Assembly: GCF_025655475.1 (NCBI RefSeq)
Contig: NZ_JAHTIK010000001.1
Coordinates: forward strand, 8,124,606-8,188,605
Direction: 5' to 3'
DNA: 64,000 nucleotides
From: Kitasatospora sp. DSM 101779
Lineage (GTDB): Bacteria > Actinomycetota > Actinomycetes > Streptomycetales > Streptomycetaceae
Notes under the pieces: generated by a model
Databases searched by the model: none
Seen by the model: only the letters and a program-made list of their open reading frames with translations
What the model was told of the DNA's origin: nothing
Part shown: positions 17,645 through 26,614 of the stretch, piece by piece
How the letters are laid out: each line of letters begins with the position of its first letter
Position numbering within the stretch: position 1 is the stretch's first letter
Program-made: the position numbers and the translations under genes

Positions 17645-17873
17645 GGTCGTGCCGGTCTCCCGATGCCGGAGGTCACTGGCTGTCTGCGCACCGATGGGAT
17701 GCGTGCGCACCGCCGCCTACCCGCGATTCCCGGGAACACGCTCCTCCGTGCGACGAAACCCTTCGGTCCGGAGGAGCGTGCGTGTCGGTCGGTTGCCGGT
17801 GCCCGTTTCGGATCGCCGCAGACCGCGCTGCCCGGCTCCCCGCCCACCGGCCCGGAGGGCCGCCGCTCCGTGG

Positions 17874-20800
17874 TCAGGGAAGCTCCCGGTGGCGGACTTG
17901 AGCAGGGCGGCGGTGATCGCGTCGCCAGTGGCGATGCCCGGGCTGGTGGCGCGCACCAGGGGAGAGGCGGAGCGGCCGGCCGCCGCGTCCGCGGCCGCGA
18001 TCAGGCCCATGCAGGTGGCGAGGGCGGGGACCCGCGGGTTCGGCGTGCTCGGTGGGCCAGACGGCGATCGGGTTGCCCAGCCAGCGGGTGCCGGAGGGGA
18101 CCTCCTCGCCGCGCATGACGAGTGAGGCCGGACCAATCGTGGTGCCCGGTCCGACGGTGGTACCCGGCAGAACGATCGAGTGCGGACCGGCGGTGGCGCC
18201 GGCCTGGAGCCGGACGGCGTCCAGACGCATGACCCGGTCGTGGAACAGGTGGGTCTGCAGCACCGTACCGCGGTTGACGTTCGCACCCGCCTCCACGGTG
18301 ACCAGGTCGCTCTCGGGAAGCCAGTACGTCTCGCACCACACGCCGCGGCCGATGTTGGCACCGAGGCTGCGCAGCCAGAGGTTGAGGTACGGGGTGCCGA
18401 GCAAGAGCTGGCCGCCCCAGGGTACGGCGAGCTCCTCGACGAAGGTGTCGTAGAGCTCGTTTCGCCACACGAAGCTGGACCAGAGCGGGTGTTCGGCGGC
18501 CTTGAAGCGGCCGACCAGTAGCCACTTCGCGAGGGTGGTGACCAGGCAGGCGGCGAGCGAGGCACCGGCCATCACCAGCCCGGCGCCGGCCAGCGTGGGG
18601 GCGAGGCCGTCCTGGTCGCGCAGGGTCTGGAGCGCGCCGAAGACGAGGTCGGCGAGCACGGCGGTGATGACCAGCGGGATGAAGCGGCAGAGCTCCACGG
18701 CGGCCCGGGCGAATACCAGCCGCCGGGGAGGGTCGTAGGTGCGGCTCTCCTCGACGGTGTCCGCCACCCGGGGCAGGGCGATGCCGGGGCGGCCCAGCCA
18801 GGAGGAGCCGGGCTCGCTGTGCGCGGGGGCGTCGGAGAGGACGCCGACCAGCGCGTCGTCGGGGAGGGTGCGGCCGGGGCCGACGATGCCGGAGTTCCCG
18901 ACGAAGGAGCGCCGCCCGACCCGCGCGGGTGCGATGCGCAGCCAACCGCCGCGCACCTCGAACGGCGCGATCAGCGTGTCGTCCGCGAGGAACGCTCCGT
19001 CGTCCACCCGTATCAGCCCGGGCAGCGCCAGCACCGTGGAGGCCTCGACGCGGCGGCCCACCCTGGCGCCGAGCAGCCGCAGCCAGACGGGCGTTAACAG
19101 GCTTGCGTAGAACGGGAAGAGCGAGCGGCGCGCGGTGTCGGACAGTCGGCTGACGGCCCATACGCACCAGGCCACCCTGCCGTGTGCCGGGTGGAAGCCC
19201 GGGCGGATCGGACGGCTGAGGACGCGGATCAGCAGGGCCACCAGCGTGGCGTAGCAGGTGAGCGTGATGGCGATCAACAGCACGGTGGAGGGCAGGAGTT
19301 GGATCAGCGCGGTGCCGAGGGTGGGGTCGGTGTCGGTCAGCGGGTAGAGGATGGCGAACGCGGGGAGGGAGGAGAGTACGGGCAGCAGGCCGAGTACCAG
19401 TAGCCCCGCACCGTAGGCGAGGTCCCAGCGGCGGTAGTGGTGGCGGTGCGGCGCGGGCCAGTCGGGGCGCGGTTCGGTGCTGGGGCGGGCCGGGGAGCCG
19501 TGCCAGTGCGCGCTGGCGGGCACGGTGCCGAGGACGCAGCTGCCGGGGGCGACGTCGGCGGCGGCACCGACGCGCGCGCCGGGCATCAGGGTGGACCGGG
19601 TGCCGACCCGGGCGCCCTCGCCGATTTCTATCGCGCCGAGGCGCAGCACGTCACCGTCCAACCACCAGCCGGCGAGGTCGACTTCGGGTTCGACGCTGCA
19701 GTCCGCGCCGAGCCGGGCGAGGCCCGTCACCGGCGGGAGAGTGTGCAGGTCGACGCCCTTGCCGACCTTGCAGCCGAGCGCCCGTGCGTAGTGCCGGGCC
19801 CAGGGGGTGCCGGTCAGGCCGACTACGCCGAAGGCAGTGGCCATGCGCTCGGCCGCCCACAGGCGCAGGTGCACGGCGCCGCCGCGCGGGTAGCTGCCGG
19901 GTCTGAGGCCGGCGGTGAGCAGCCGGGCGGCGGTGCTGCCGAGCAGCAGGCGACCGGGGGCGCTGGAGAGCAGCAGCAGGCCGGTGATGATCAGCCACCA
20001 GGGGGTGTGCGGGGTCCGCCGCAGGGTGCCGCCGGTCATGTTGTCGAGCGCGGCGAGGGTGAGCACCCAGCGCAGCCCGACGACGGTGTACAGCGCGGCC
20101 AGCACGAGCGTCTGCCAGAAACCCGCGCGCAGCGGGGTGCGGTGCACCTGGCGGTGCTCGCGCGGCCCGGTGGCGAACTCGTCGAGCCGGGCGGCGAGAT
20201 CGAGCAGGGTGGGGTGGGCGTAGAGGTCCGCGACGGAGACGCCGGGGTAGCGGGCGCGCAGCGCGGAGACCAGTTTCGCAGCGGTCAGGCTGGTGCCGCC
20301 GAGGGCGAAGAAGTCCCCGTCGGCGCCGGCCGGCAGGCCGAGCAGGGCTTCCCACTGCTCGGCGAGCCAGCCGGCGGTGCCGGTGCCGGCGGCGCGCGGG
20401 CCGGTGCCCGGCTGCGGGCCGGTGGTGAGCGGCCAGGGCAGGGCGGCCCGGTCGACCTTGCCGGAGGTGCGGGTGGGCAGCTCGTCCAGCACGGCCAGGA
20501 CGGGGACCAGCGACTGCGGCAGCCGTTCCAGCAGGGTGGCGCGGGCCGCGACGAGGTCGAGCTCGGTAGCGGCCTGCGGCACGAGGTAGCCGACCAGTAG
20601 CTGGCCGCCGGCCGGGGCGGTCCGCACGGCCGCGGCGGCGGCCCGGACGCCCGGCAGCGCCTGGAGCGCGGCGTCGACCTCGCCGAGCTCGATCCGCTGG
20701 CCGGCCAGCTTGACCTGCTCGTCGGCGCGGCCGACGAAGATCAGGCCTTCGGGTTCGTTGCGCACCAGGTCGCCGCTGCGGTAGACGCGTTCGGAGTGCA

Positions 20801-21953
20801 GGTGCGGATGGGCGGTGAACTTCTCGGCGTCCTTGGCCGCATCTAAGTAGCGCGCGGTGCCGACGCCGCCGATCAGTAGCTCGCCGGTCTCGTGCCAGCC
20901 GACCGGTCGGCCCGCGGCGTCCACGACGGCGATCTCCCAGCCGTCCAGCGGGGTGCCGATCCGCACCGGCTGCCCGGGAAGCAGCTGGGCGGCGGTGGCC
21001 ACCACGGTCGTCTCGGTGGGCCCGTACGTGTTCCAGAACTCCCGGTGCGGGGCGGCCAGGCGTTCGACCAGGTCGGCCGGGCAGGCCTCGCCGCCGACGA
21101 TCACCAGCCGGACGGCGTCCAGGCACTCCTCGGGCCAGAGCGCGAGGAGGGTGGGGACGGTGGAGATGACGGTGATCCCGCGTTCCACCAGCCAGGGGCC
21201 GAGGTCGGTGCCGGCCTTCACCAGGGAGCGGGGCGCGGGGACGAGGCAGGCGCCGTGCCGCCAGGCCAGCCACATCTCCTCGCAGGAGGCGTCGAAGGCG
21301 ACGGACAGACCGGCCAGGACCCGGTCGCCGGGGCCGAGAGGGCGCTCGCGCAGGAAGAGCCGGGCCTCGGCGTCGACGAAGGCGGCGGCGTTGCGGTGGG
21401 TGACGGCGACGCCCTTGGGACGGCCGGTGGTGCCGGAGGTGAAGATGATCCAGGCGTCGTCGGCCGGGGTCGGCGGGGCCGGGAGGGGGCCCGGCACGGC
21501 GCCGGAGGCCGGCCGCGTGCCGGGGGCGAGCTGCCCGTCCGCCCCGACCACGGCGCTCACCTGCGCGTCCTGCCAGATCAGTGCAGCGCGCTCGTCCGGG
21601 TCGTCGGCGTCCACCGGTACGTACGCGGCCCCGACACGCAGCGCGGCCAGGATGGCGATGTAGAGGTCGGGGGTGCCGGAGGGCGCCCGGATGCCGACCC
21701 GGTCGGCCGGCCCGATGCCGTGGCCGGTCAGCCGCTCGGCGAACTCGTCGACGGCACGCAGCAGCGCGCGGTAGCCGAGCACCGTGCCACCGGCGTCCAG
21801 CGCCGGCGCGTCCGGATGGGCGTCGGCGGTGGCGGAGATGATGTCGAACAGGCTGCGGGCCGCCGGTGCCGCGGCCACCGGCCAACCGACGCCGGGGCCC
21901 GGCGAGGGTCGGCTCAGCGTGTACACACCCGCCGGGTTCTCGCGTGTTTCCAT
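17874..21953 (-). CDS. Pls-like membrane NRPS (poly-amino-acid synthetase)
   Basis: 1359 residues, close to the 1319 of epsilon-poly-L-lysine synthase, with the same order of parts. An adenylation domain (~30-520) carries IIFTSGTTGRPKG, NTYGPTETT, YRSGD and TSGKVDR. A carrier domain has its Ser in FFALGGTSL. Six TM helices then flank three tandem condensation-like/hexapeptide-rich domains (TIGR02353-type): TM pairs near 620-670, 870-930 and 1120-1180. Aligned by hand to GrsA, the specificity positions read D-A-E-S-I-G-T-V-V plus Lys in SGK, like published lysine codes. The acidic E239 equivalent favours a basic side chain. Predicted role: ATP-dependent polymerisation of lysine or a similar diamino acid at the membrane. 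SD GAGGAAG precedes the ATG. The last ~65 residues are Arg/Gly/His-rich and unlike the family. Confidence 0.9.
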   Translation of the reverse strand: METRENPAGVYTLSRPSPGPGVGWPVAAAPAARSLFDIISATADAHPDAPALDAGGTVLGYRALLRAVDEFAERLTGHGIGPADRVGIRAPSGTPDLYIAILAALRVGAAYVPVDADDPDERAALIWQDAQVSAVVGADGQLAPGTRPASGAVPGPLPAPPTPADDAWIIFTSGTTGRPKGVAVTHRNAAAFVDAEARLFLRERPLGPGDRVLAGLSVAFDASCEEMWLAWRHGACLVPAPRSLVKAGTDLGPWLVERGITVISTVPTLLALWPEECLDAVRLVIVGGEACPADLVERLAAPHREFWNTYGPTETTVVATAAQLLPGQPVRIGTPLDGWEIAVVDAAGRPVGWHETGELLIGGVGTARYLDAAKDAEKFTAHPHLHSERVYRSGDLVRNEPEGLIFVGRADEQVKLAGQRIELGEVDAALQALPGVRAAAAAVRTAPAGGQLLVGYLVPQAATELDLVAARATLLERLPQSLVPVLAVLDELPTRTSGKVDRAALPWPLTTGPQPGTGPRAAGTGTAGWLAEQWEALLGLPAGADGDFFALGGTSLTAAKLVSALRARYPGVSVADLYAHPTLLDLAARLDEFATGPREHRQVHRTPLRAGFWQTLVLAALYTVVGLRWVLTLAALDNMTGGTLRRTPHTPWWLIITGLLLLSSAPGRLLLGSTAARLLTAGLRPGSYPRGGAVHLRLWAAERMATAFGVVGLTGTPWARHYARALGCKVGKGVDLHTLPPVTGLARLGADCSVEPEVDLAGWWLDGDVLRLGAIEIGEGARVGTRSTLMPGARVGAAADVAPGSCVLGTVPASAHWHGSPARPSTEPRPDWPAPHRHHYRRWDLAYGAGLLVLGLLPVLSSLPAFAILYPLTDTDPTLGTALIQLLPSTVLLIAITLTCYATLVALLIRVLSRPIRPGFHPAHGRVAWCVWAVSRLSDTARRSLFPFYASLLTPVWLRLLGARVGRRVEASTVLALPGLIRVDDGAFLADDTLIAPFEVRGGWLRIAPARVGRRSFVGNSGIVGPGRTLPDDALVGVLSDAPAHSEPGSSWLGRPGIALPRVADTVEESRTYDPPRRLVFARAAVELCRFIPLVITAVLADLVFGALQTLRDQDGLAPTLAGAGLVMAGASLAACLVTTLAKWLLVGRFKAAEHPLWSSFVWRNELYDTFVEELAVPWGGQLLLGTPYLNLWLRSLGANIGRGVWCETYWLPESDLVTVEAGANVNRGTVLQTHLFHDRVMRLDAVRLQAGATAGPHSIVLPGTTVGPGTTIGPASLVMRGEEVPSGTRWLGNPIAVWPTEHAEPAGPRPRHLHGPDRGRGRGGRPLRLSPGARHQPGHRHWRRDHRRPAQVRHRELP

Positions 21954-22797
21954 CAGGTCTCTTCCTCGATTCCATGTACTGCCGAGTACGACGCGGACAG
22001 AGCTCTCCCCTGCACGGGAATGAGGGTGCGTGCCAGTGATTACGTTCCCATTCGCCCTGGCGCGCTCCAGTGGTGACTGGATGATGGGCAGGCGAGTTCA
22101 AAGGAAATTCTCATCCGCAGTCTCGAAAGTGCCGTGCGAGGGTTTCGGCCGTGCGCGACGTCGGGCCGAATCCGCAATGGACGGCCACCAAAGAATGAGA
22201 CTACTGCGCTGCGGGGTGGACTACCGGCGCGGGAATCCGAATGGGTGTACGCATTTCTTGTGCGGGTTCAGTGCGTTGGACGGCTCCGGCCGTGCGCGCG
22301 CGGGGGGCCGGGTGGAGCTCGCGATAAAGATTCGGCAAGGCGTGCCGCCGGTAGGGTGAATTCGCGTTCGTCCGCTCGGCGGAACGCCGCCGAGCAGGGC
22401 GTGGGCTGTGTGGGCGAAGGGATGTTCGACCGTTTGGCGCCGGGCGCGTAATGAAGGATGTCAGAGGCGTTCCGGCGGCGCTCCGGCATGCGGGACGCCG
22501 AGGGTCGGAGCGTGCGCCGGTTTGCGCAAGGAGACAGCGATGCTGACATTCGTGAGGTGCTGCCGGCCCGCCACCTGCCGTCTTACTGTCCCAGTCGAAG
22601 CCCTCCAAAAGCTCGGCGGGGATAGGGGATAGGGGTAGGGGATTGGGGGCAGGGGGGCAGCACAAGGCGCTCTGTGAAATTCCCTAGTGCGGTGACCGGG
22701 AAGGTTCACCGGTTGTGGCTGGGGTGTTAGTGCTCGGCCCGGGTCGGACGTCTTGGTCAACGAGAAGTCGGGAGGGGTGGTGGCGGAGCTGGTCAGG
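21954..22797. other. Upstream region of the Pls-like gene, no gene recognised
   Basis: About 840 bases contain no convincing ORF. The segment next to the synthetase start (21954-22350) is somewhat less GC-rich than its surroundings and probably carries its promoter. A dense G-tract motif lies at 22618-22657. IS630-like debris begins at about 22798. Confidence 0.5.
22618..22657 (+). other. G-quadruplex motif (six G-tracts)
   Basis: Within 40 bases the plus strand has six runs of four to six G separated by only 2-3 bases. The tracts are 22618-22621, 22625-22628, 22632-22635, 22638-22641, 22645-22649 and 22652-22657. Short loops and at least four tetrads predict a very stable parallel quadruplex. 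It lies ~670 bases upstream of the Pls-like gene and 140 bases before transposase debris. Confidence 0.75.
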
Positions 22798-22990
22798 GTG
22801 CGGAGGCTGACCGATCGGGAGGCCGGCGCCTGCAGCGGATCGTGCGGCGAGGCAGCACGAGTTCTGTGCGCGATCGACGGGCGATGATGCTGCTTGGCCT
22901 CGGCCGGCGGGAACCGTGCCCCACGGGATAGCTCGGTGTCTCGCAGCGCACCGTCCAGCGCTGGCGCGCACTCGGAGGCACACGACCAAC
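22798..22990 (+). pseudogene. IS630-family transposase N-terminal debris
   Basis: Three short segments in successive frames add up to the start of an IS630-type transposase: VRRLTDRE, then LQRIVRRGSTSSVRDRRAMM, then LASAGGN. The familiar MMLLASAGGN motif is itself split by a frame change. A further frame gives SQRTVQRWRALGG, an HTH-like piece. Nothing of the DDE core follows. At least two frameshifts and complete 3' loss make this a fossil. Confidence 0.65.
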
Positions 22991-23686
22991 TTCTACCCGC
23001 CCAATGGTCGTTCGGACAGATCGCGACGGTAGGTCGAGTGCACTCTGCGTCCCCGCTGTCGGCAGCCCCGGGCAACACGGTGGTAGTCCACTGGCCTCAG
23101 CGCGACGAACAGCATTGCTGCGGGTGACACTTACGCCGCACATCTGGGCATAGCCGGCTCGGAGTGAGGTGCGGATCCCGGGCCGCCGCAGATCCGCTAT
23201 GGCGCGCGGTTATCGGTGGCACGAGTCGAAGCACGGCGACGTGGGCTCCACGTGCAGGTGCGGCCCGGCGGCCAGAGCCATCGTCCAGGGCTCGTGCTCG
23301 CCGACCGTGGACCCGACGACGACTGAACTGCCGGCAGTGGCGACGAGGCAGATACTCGGCCGGCTGGCGACATCGATGGTGCGGGTCCGGGGCGTCCTGG
23401 ACGAGGGCTGCAAGGCTGGTGGTGGTCGGACGGACTTCCCGGAGCGCGGGTGCCGCCGCTTCGCCACCGGCCGGGTCCCGTAGAGGGTGGCCCGGCCGCG
23501 TGGGGGGACGGGGACGGCCGGGTTGGCCCGGCATCCTAGCCGCGCCGCTCCGCGTCGAGCGCCGCCGTCCGGCCGCTGCGCCGTGCCCGGATCCCGCGCG
23601 GGCCCGCAGGACTGCCTCGACCGGCCCATCTGCGTCCTCATCGAGGCCACCAGGAGCTGACTGCCGCACTGCCGCGGGCTGCGCCG
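22991..23686. other. No gene recognised upstream of sortase stop
   Basis: About 700 bases lie between IS630 debris and the sortase gene. Only GC-driven frames with no SD or domain are seen, and no clear hairpin terminator for the leftward sortase operon was found. Confidence 0.45.
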
Positions 23687-24424
23687 CTACCGGACGGCGG
23701 AGAGTGTTGCGTAGACCACGATGTTGTTCTCGTATCCGCCGGCCTTGGTGTAGCCGCCGCCGCAGGTGATCACCCGGAGCTCGGGCAGGCCGGAGTTCCC
23801 GTAGACCTTCTGGTCGGGGAAGTCCTTCTTCGCATAGGACTCGACGGCGTCGACGGTGAACACCGCCGTCCGGCCGTCGGTGCGGTCGACCGCGATGGTG
23901 CTGCCTTTGGTGAGGGCGCCGAGCAGGAAGAAGACCGCAGGCCCGGAGCGGGTGTCCACGTGGCCGGTGATGACGGCCGTGCCGGTCGACCCGGGGCTGG
24001 GGCCGCCGCCGTACCAGCCGGCGAGGCGGGGGTTGTCCGGGGGAGGCGGCTGCAGGGCGCCTGCCGCGTCGAGGTCCAGCTTCGCCAGGGGGGCGTCCAC
24101 ACCGATGGCGGGGATGCGGACGCCGGCAGGATCGGACGGCGGCAGGGGACGGACCTGCGTAGACGCGGCCGACCCGTCGGCACCTGAAGCGGCACCCGAG
24201 GCGGCAGCAGTCGCCGGAGCCCCGGCGGGCGGGGCGGAGGTGGGTGCGGCCGGGGCGGGGAGGCCGGGCGTGGGGAAGGCCTGGGCCGGGGAGGGCTGCG
24301 GCGGTCGTTCGGCGTGGGCGCCGTGGCCCACCAGCCAGCTGCCGATCGCGAGCGCACATACCACCAGGACGGTCGAAGGCGCGGTCGAGCGTTTGGGAAG
24401 CGGGGTGCGGTGCGCGGCGTCCAT
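23687..24424 (-). CDS. Class F sortase
   Basis: The 245-residue protein has a membrane anchor at about residues 18-36 (VLVVCALAIGSWLVGHG) and a Pro/Ala-rich linker to residue ~95. A sortase beta-barrel follows (VRIPAIGVDAPLAKL, GGGPSPGSTGTAVITGHVDT). His155 in TGHVDT and Cys221 in LRVITCGGG are the catalytic residues. Class F sortases of actinobacteria are short, extracytoplasmic, and often sit beside one substrate-like surface protein, as here. The upstream gene ends 93 bases away on the same strand. A housekeeping cell-wall-anchoring role is not implied; the substrate motif is unknown. Confidence 0.93.
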   Translation of the reverse strand: MDAAHRTPLPKRSTAPSTVLVVCALAIGSWLVGHGAHAERPPQPSPAQAFPTPGLPAPAAPTSAPPAGAPATAAASGAASGADGSAASTQVRPLPPSDPAGVRIPAIGVDAPLAKLDLDAAGALQPPPPDNPRLAGWYGGGPSPGSTGTAVITGHVDTRSGPAVFFLLGALTKGSTIAVDRTDGRTAVFTVDAVESYAKKDFPDQKVYGNSGLPELRVITCGGGYTKAGGYENNIVVYATLSAVR

Positions 24425-24517
24425 ACAGGTCAGGCCCCTGTTCGCGTACGTGGGCGGGATGCGCCCGGCGCCCCGGGCGATGACGTCCGGGGCGCCGGTG
24501 CGACGGCGGCGGGCCGT

Positions 24518-25225
24518 TCAGAGCCGCGCGGCACCGAGACGGCGGCGGATCTTGACGGCACCGCCGGCCACGGCGCCGGCCAGCAGCACACCGCCCAGTG
24601 CGACCTGGCTGCCGTCGGCGTCCGCTGCGCCGCCGAAACCGGCCGCGACCGCACCGCTCGGGTGGGGGTAGTTGTCCGCTGCGCCGCCGGAACCGGCCGC
24701 GGCCGCGTCGCTCGGGTGCGGGTTGTTGTCCGCTGCGCCGCCGGAACCGGCCGCGGCCGCGTCGCTAGGGTGGGGGTAGTTGTCCGCTGCGCCGCCGGGA
24801 CCGGCCGCGGCCGCGTCGCTCGGGTGGGGGTAGTTGTCCGCTGCGCCGCCGGGACCGGCCGCGGCCGCGTCGCTCGGGCGGGGCGTGATCGTGAGCGTGC
24901 CCGTCATCTGGATCCGCGGCGGACACTTCACCGTGATTCCGATGTCGCCGGGCGCGGCGTCCTCCGGCACCTGGAACGTCCCGACCAGAGTGCCCTTCTG
25001 GTCGCCCGCGAGGAGGTTGATCTGGTCGGTCAAATCGGAGAAGGCCTTGCCGTACGTCACGTCCGGCCCGCAGGCCGTCGTGCTGATGGTGACGGTCTGG
25101 CCTGGGCTTGCGCTCCGGGGGCTGATGGTGAAGCCGGAGTCCTCTGCCGCGGCAGAGGGCACGGCCAGGGCGAGGGCGCCCAGGGCCAGGGCTGCGGAAC
25201 CGGTGACGACGCGTGAAATGTGCAT
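24518..25225 (-). CDS. Secreted surface protein with 18-residue repeats and C-terminal anchor
   Basis: ATG at 25225 with GGAGG 9 bases upstream gives 235 residues. The signal peptide is residues 1-27 (GALALAVPSAAAED). A single Ig-like domain follows (FTISPRSASPGQTVTISTTA, PGDIGITVKCPP). Five tandem copies of an 18-residue unit, of the type SDAAAAGPGGAADNYPHP, come next. A C-terminal hydrophobic helix (VALGGVLLAGAVAGGAV) and a basic tail (KIRRR) end the protein. That tail resembles a sortase sorting signal, but no LPxTG-like pentapeptide precedes it. It is therefore either a membrane-held protein or a non-canonical sortase F substrate. It is probably co-transcribed with the sortase. Confidence 0.85.
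   Translation of the reverse strand: MHISRVVTGSAALALGALALAVPSAAAEDSGFTISPRSASPGQTVTISTTACGPDVTYGKAFSDLTDQINLLAGDQKGTLVGTFQVPEDAAPGDIGITVKCPPRIQMTGTLTITPRPSDAAAAGPGGAADNYPHPSDAAAAGPGGAADNYPHPSDAAAAGSGGAADNNPHPSDAAAAGSGGAADNYPHPSGAVAAGFGGAADADGSQVALGGVLLAGAVAGGAVKIRRRLGAARL
24645..24885 (-). repeat. 54-base tandem repeats in the surface-protein gene
   Basis: About four and a half near-identical 54-base units lie in frame (18 codons each). Copies differ mainly by Pro/Ser and Tyr/Asn changes, showing recent slippage or recombination. The copy number is likely to vary between strains and may be miscounted in short-read assemblies. Confidence 0.85.
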
Positions 25226-25721
25226 AGGTGTTTTCCTCCGAGCGGGCACGCGGCCGGGCTGTCCAGCGCCTCTTCCGTGCCCTGTGCCCGAGGAAACCGA
25301 CAGGTCGTCAGCCCCGCAACCTGACGGACTGCCACCTACGCCGTTTGGTCGGGCGTGGCGCGGTGACCCTGCCGCCGTCTGCGCAGGTGAGCGCAGGGAG
25401 CCGGGGAGCGGCCGGAAACCGGAGGACGGACCGGCCGACCGAAGGAGACCACCCGATGTCCCCACCCCCAACGTGCCCTGCCAGGTCCGCAGACTCAAGG
25501 AGGAGGTGGACAGGTTGTTCTCGAGGGCGGACCTCACCCCGGGTGGCCCGGGCGACGAGCTGAAGCCGTTTTACTGTCCGGGCTGGCCCGACAGGCTGAT
25601 TTAGTGCCAGGTCACTTCCAGGTGCGCACCTGGGGCGCGACGCCACGCGGGGGGTGCCTCTATGGGGTTCGTCAAGGAAATCGGGCTGCGGTCGGGTGGC
25701 GTTGGCGGGCAGCATGGCGGG
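25226..25721. other. Intergenic region upstream of the sortase operon
   Basis: About 500 bases lie between divergent genes. It should hold the promoter for the surface protein/sortase pair and for the rightward 25722 gene. I see no clear -35/-10 pair and no ORF with support. Confidence 0.45.
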
Positions 25722-26207
25722 ATGCCGGATCTGCTGTGGGACGACGTCAAGGACTTCTTCGACCCTGACCTGATGGGAGCTCTGCCGGACGTGTCTGTGG
25801 AAGGCACTTCGGTTGACGACTGGCAGGCCGTGTTCGACCTGGTCCGGTCGAGCGGTTGGGCGTGGGAGTACTTGGAGGGCCGCGTCGCGGTGCCGCTGCC
25901 TCCCGCAGCGGAGGTTTTGTCGCGTCCAGCCGACTCCGAAACGGTCAATCTGCAGGTCTGGCCGACTTCGGGCGTGCTGGCGATCTTCCGCCCGATGTCT
26001 GCGGAGGAGATCGACTTCGATGTCGACCTTCGCGAGCTGCAGGGCCAGGCGGGAGTGGACATCCTGTGCCGGTTCCTGGCGGCGGTTGGTCGTCGGCTGG
26101 GCAAGCGGGTGGTGATGACTGCCGAAGGCGACTTCGGGAACCGGGTGCTCGGGTTCGATCCCACGGTCGACCGCGTGGTGCTGATGGCGGACCCGCAGCT
26201 CAGCTGA
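25722..26207 (+). CDS. Conserved hypothetical cytosolic protein
   Basis: The 161-residue product starts MPDLLWDDVKDFFDPDLMG and continues with SVDDWQAVFDLVRSSGWAWE, LQVWPTSGVLAIFRPMSAEE and VVMTAEGDF. It is rich in Asp, Glu and Trp, with no signal peptide or membrane helix. The composition looks like a genuine soluble alpha/beta protein. An alternative ATG at 25662 has a G-rich SD and would add 20 residues; the later start is preferred because the added stretch is low complexity. I do not recognise the family. Small acidic proteins of this kind sometimes act as immunity or antitoxin partners, but nothing nearby proves that. Confidence 0.7.
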   Translation: MPDLLWDDVKDFFDPDLMGALPDVSVEGTSVDDWQAVFDLVRSSGWAWEYLEGRVAVPLPPAAEVLSRPADSETVNLQVWPTSGVLAIFRPMSAEEIDFDVDLRELQGQAGVDILCRFLAAVGRRLGKRVVMTAEGDFGNRVLGFDPTVDRVVLMADPQLS

Positions 26208-26614
26208 CCGCTTCGGCGGGCCGGGGTTCATAGAAGGTCCCGTCGCGGAGCATGGCGAGCTCGACCGCCGACAACCCGTGCCGCCTCAGGCCGACCCCTG
26301 AGGAACCGGCGCCTGGGCGTCCAGCGCCGTCCGCCCGGCATCGGTCAGGCTGCAGAAGCGGCAGCGAAATCCGCCCGCTCCACCGCCACGAGCCCGGCCC
26401 ATCGGCTCGCGGCGCAGCGCACCGGGCAGTTGTCCGTGTAGCTTGAGCCCTCCTGCTCCGCGGCACCACCGAACCGATCGGTGGGCGTACGGGGGTCGCT
26501 TCGTTGTCTCGCCCCCAGGTTCTGAATGGCGCCGACCAGCTGCCCCCGAGGGGCCGCGTCACGACGGCTGCTCGCTTGGACGCGGCCTCGCCCGTCACCC
26601 AAGACATTGGTCGT
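26208..26614. other. Gene debris, no intact gene
   Basis: About 400 bases. The minus strand has two short protein-like endings. One reads LTDAGRTALDAQAPVPQ, resembling the tail of a winged-helix or similar small protein. The other reads LSAVELAMLRDGTFYEPRPA and ends at 26200. Neither has an N-terminus, and I treat both as fragments of lost genes. Confidence 0.4.

Noticed and set aside
17717-17873. Separate gene downstream of the Pls-like synthetase
   Set aside because: A protein-like fragment (SPGIATGDAITAALLKSATG) is seen in one frame, but there is no start or full domain.
24650-24885. CRISPR-like array
   Set aside because: The 54-base repeats are contiguous and in frame within a protein gene, with no spacers.
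26150-26165. tRNA T-loop-like GGGTTCGATCCC
   Set aside because: It lies inside the 25722-26207 coding frame and no cloverleaf surrounds it.
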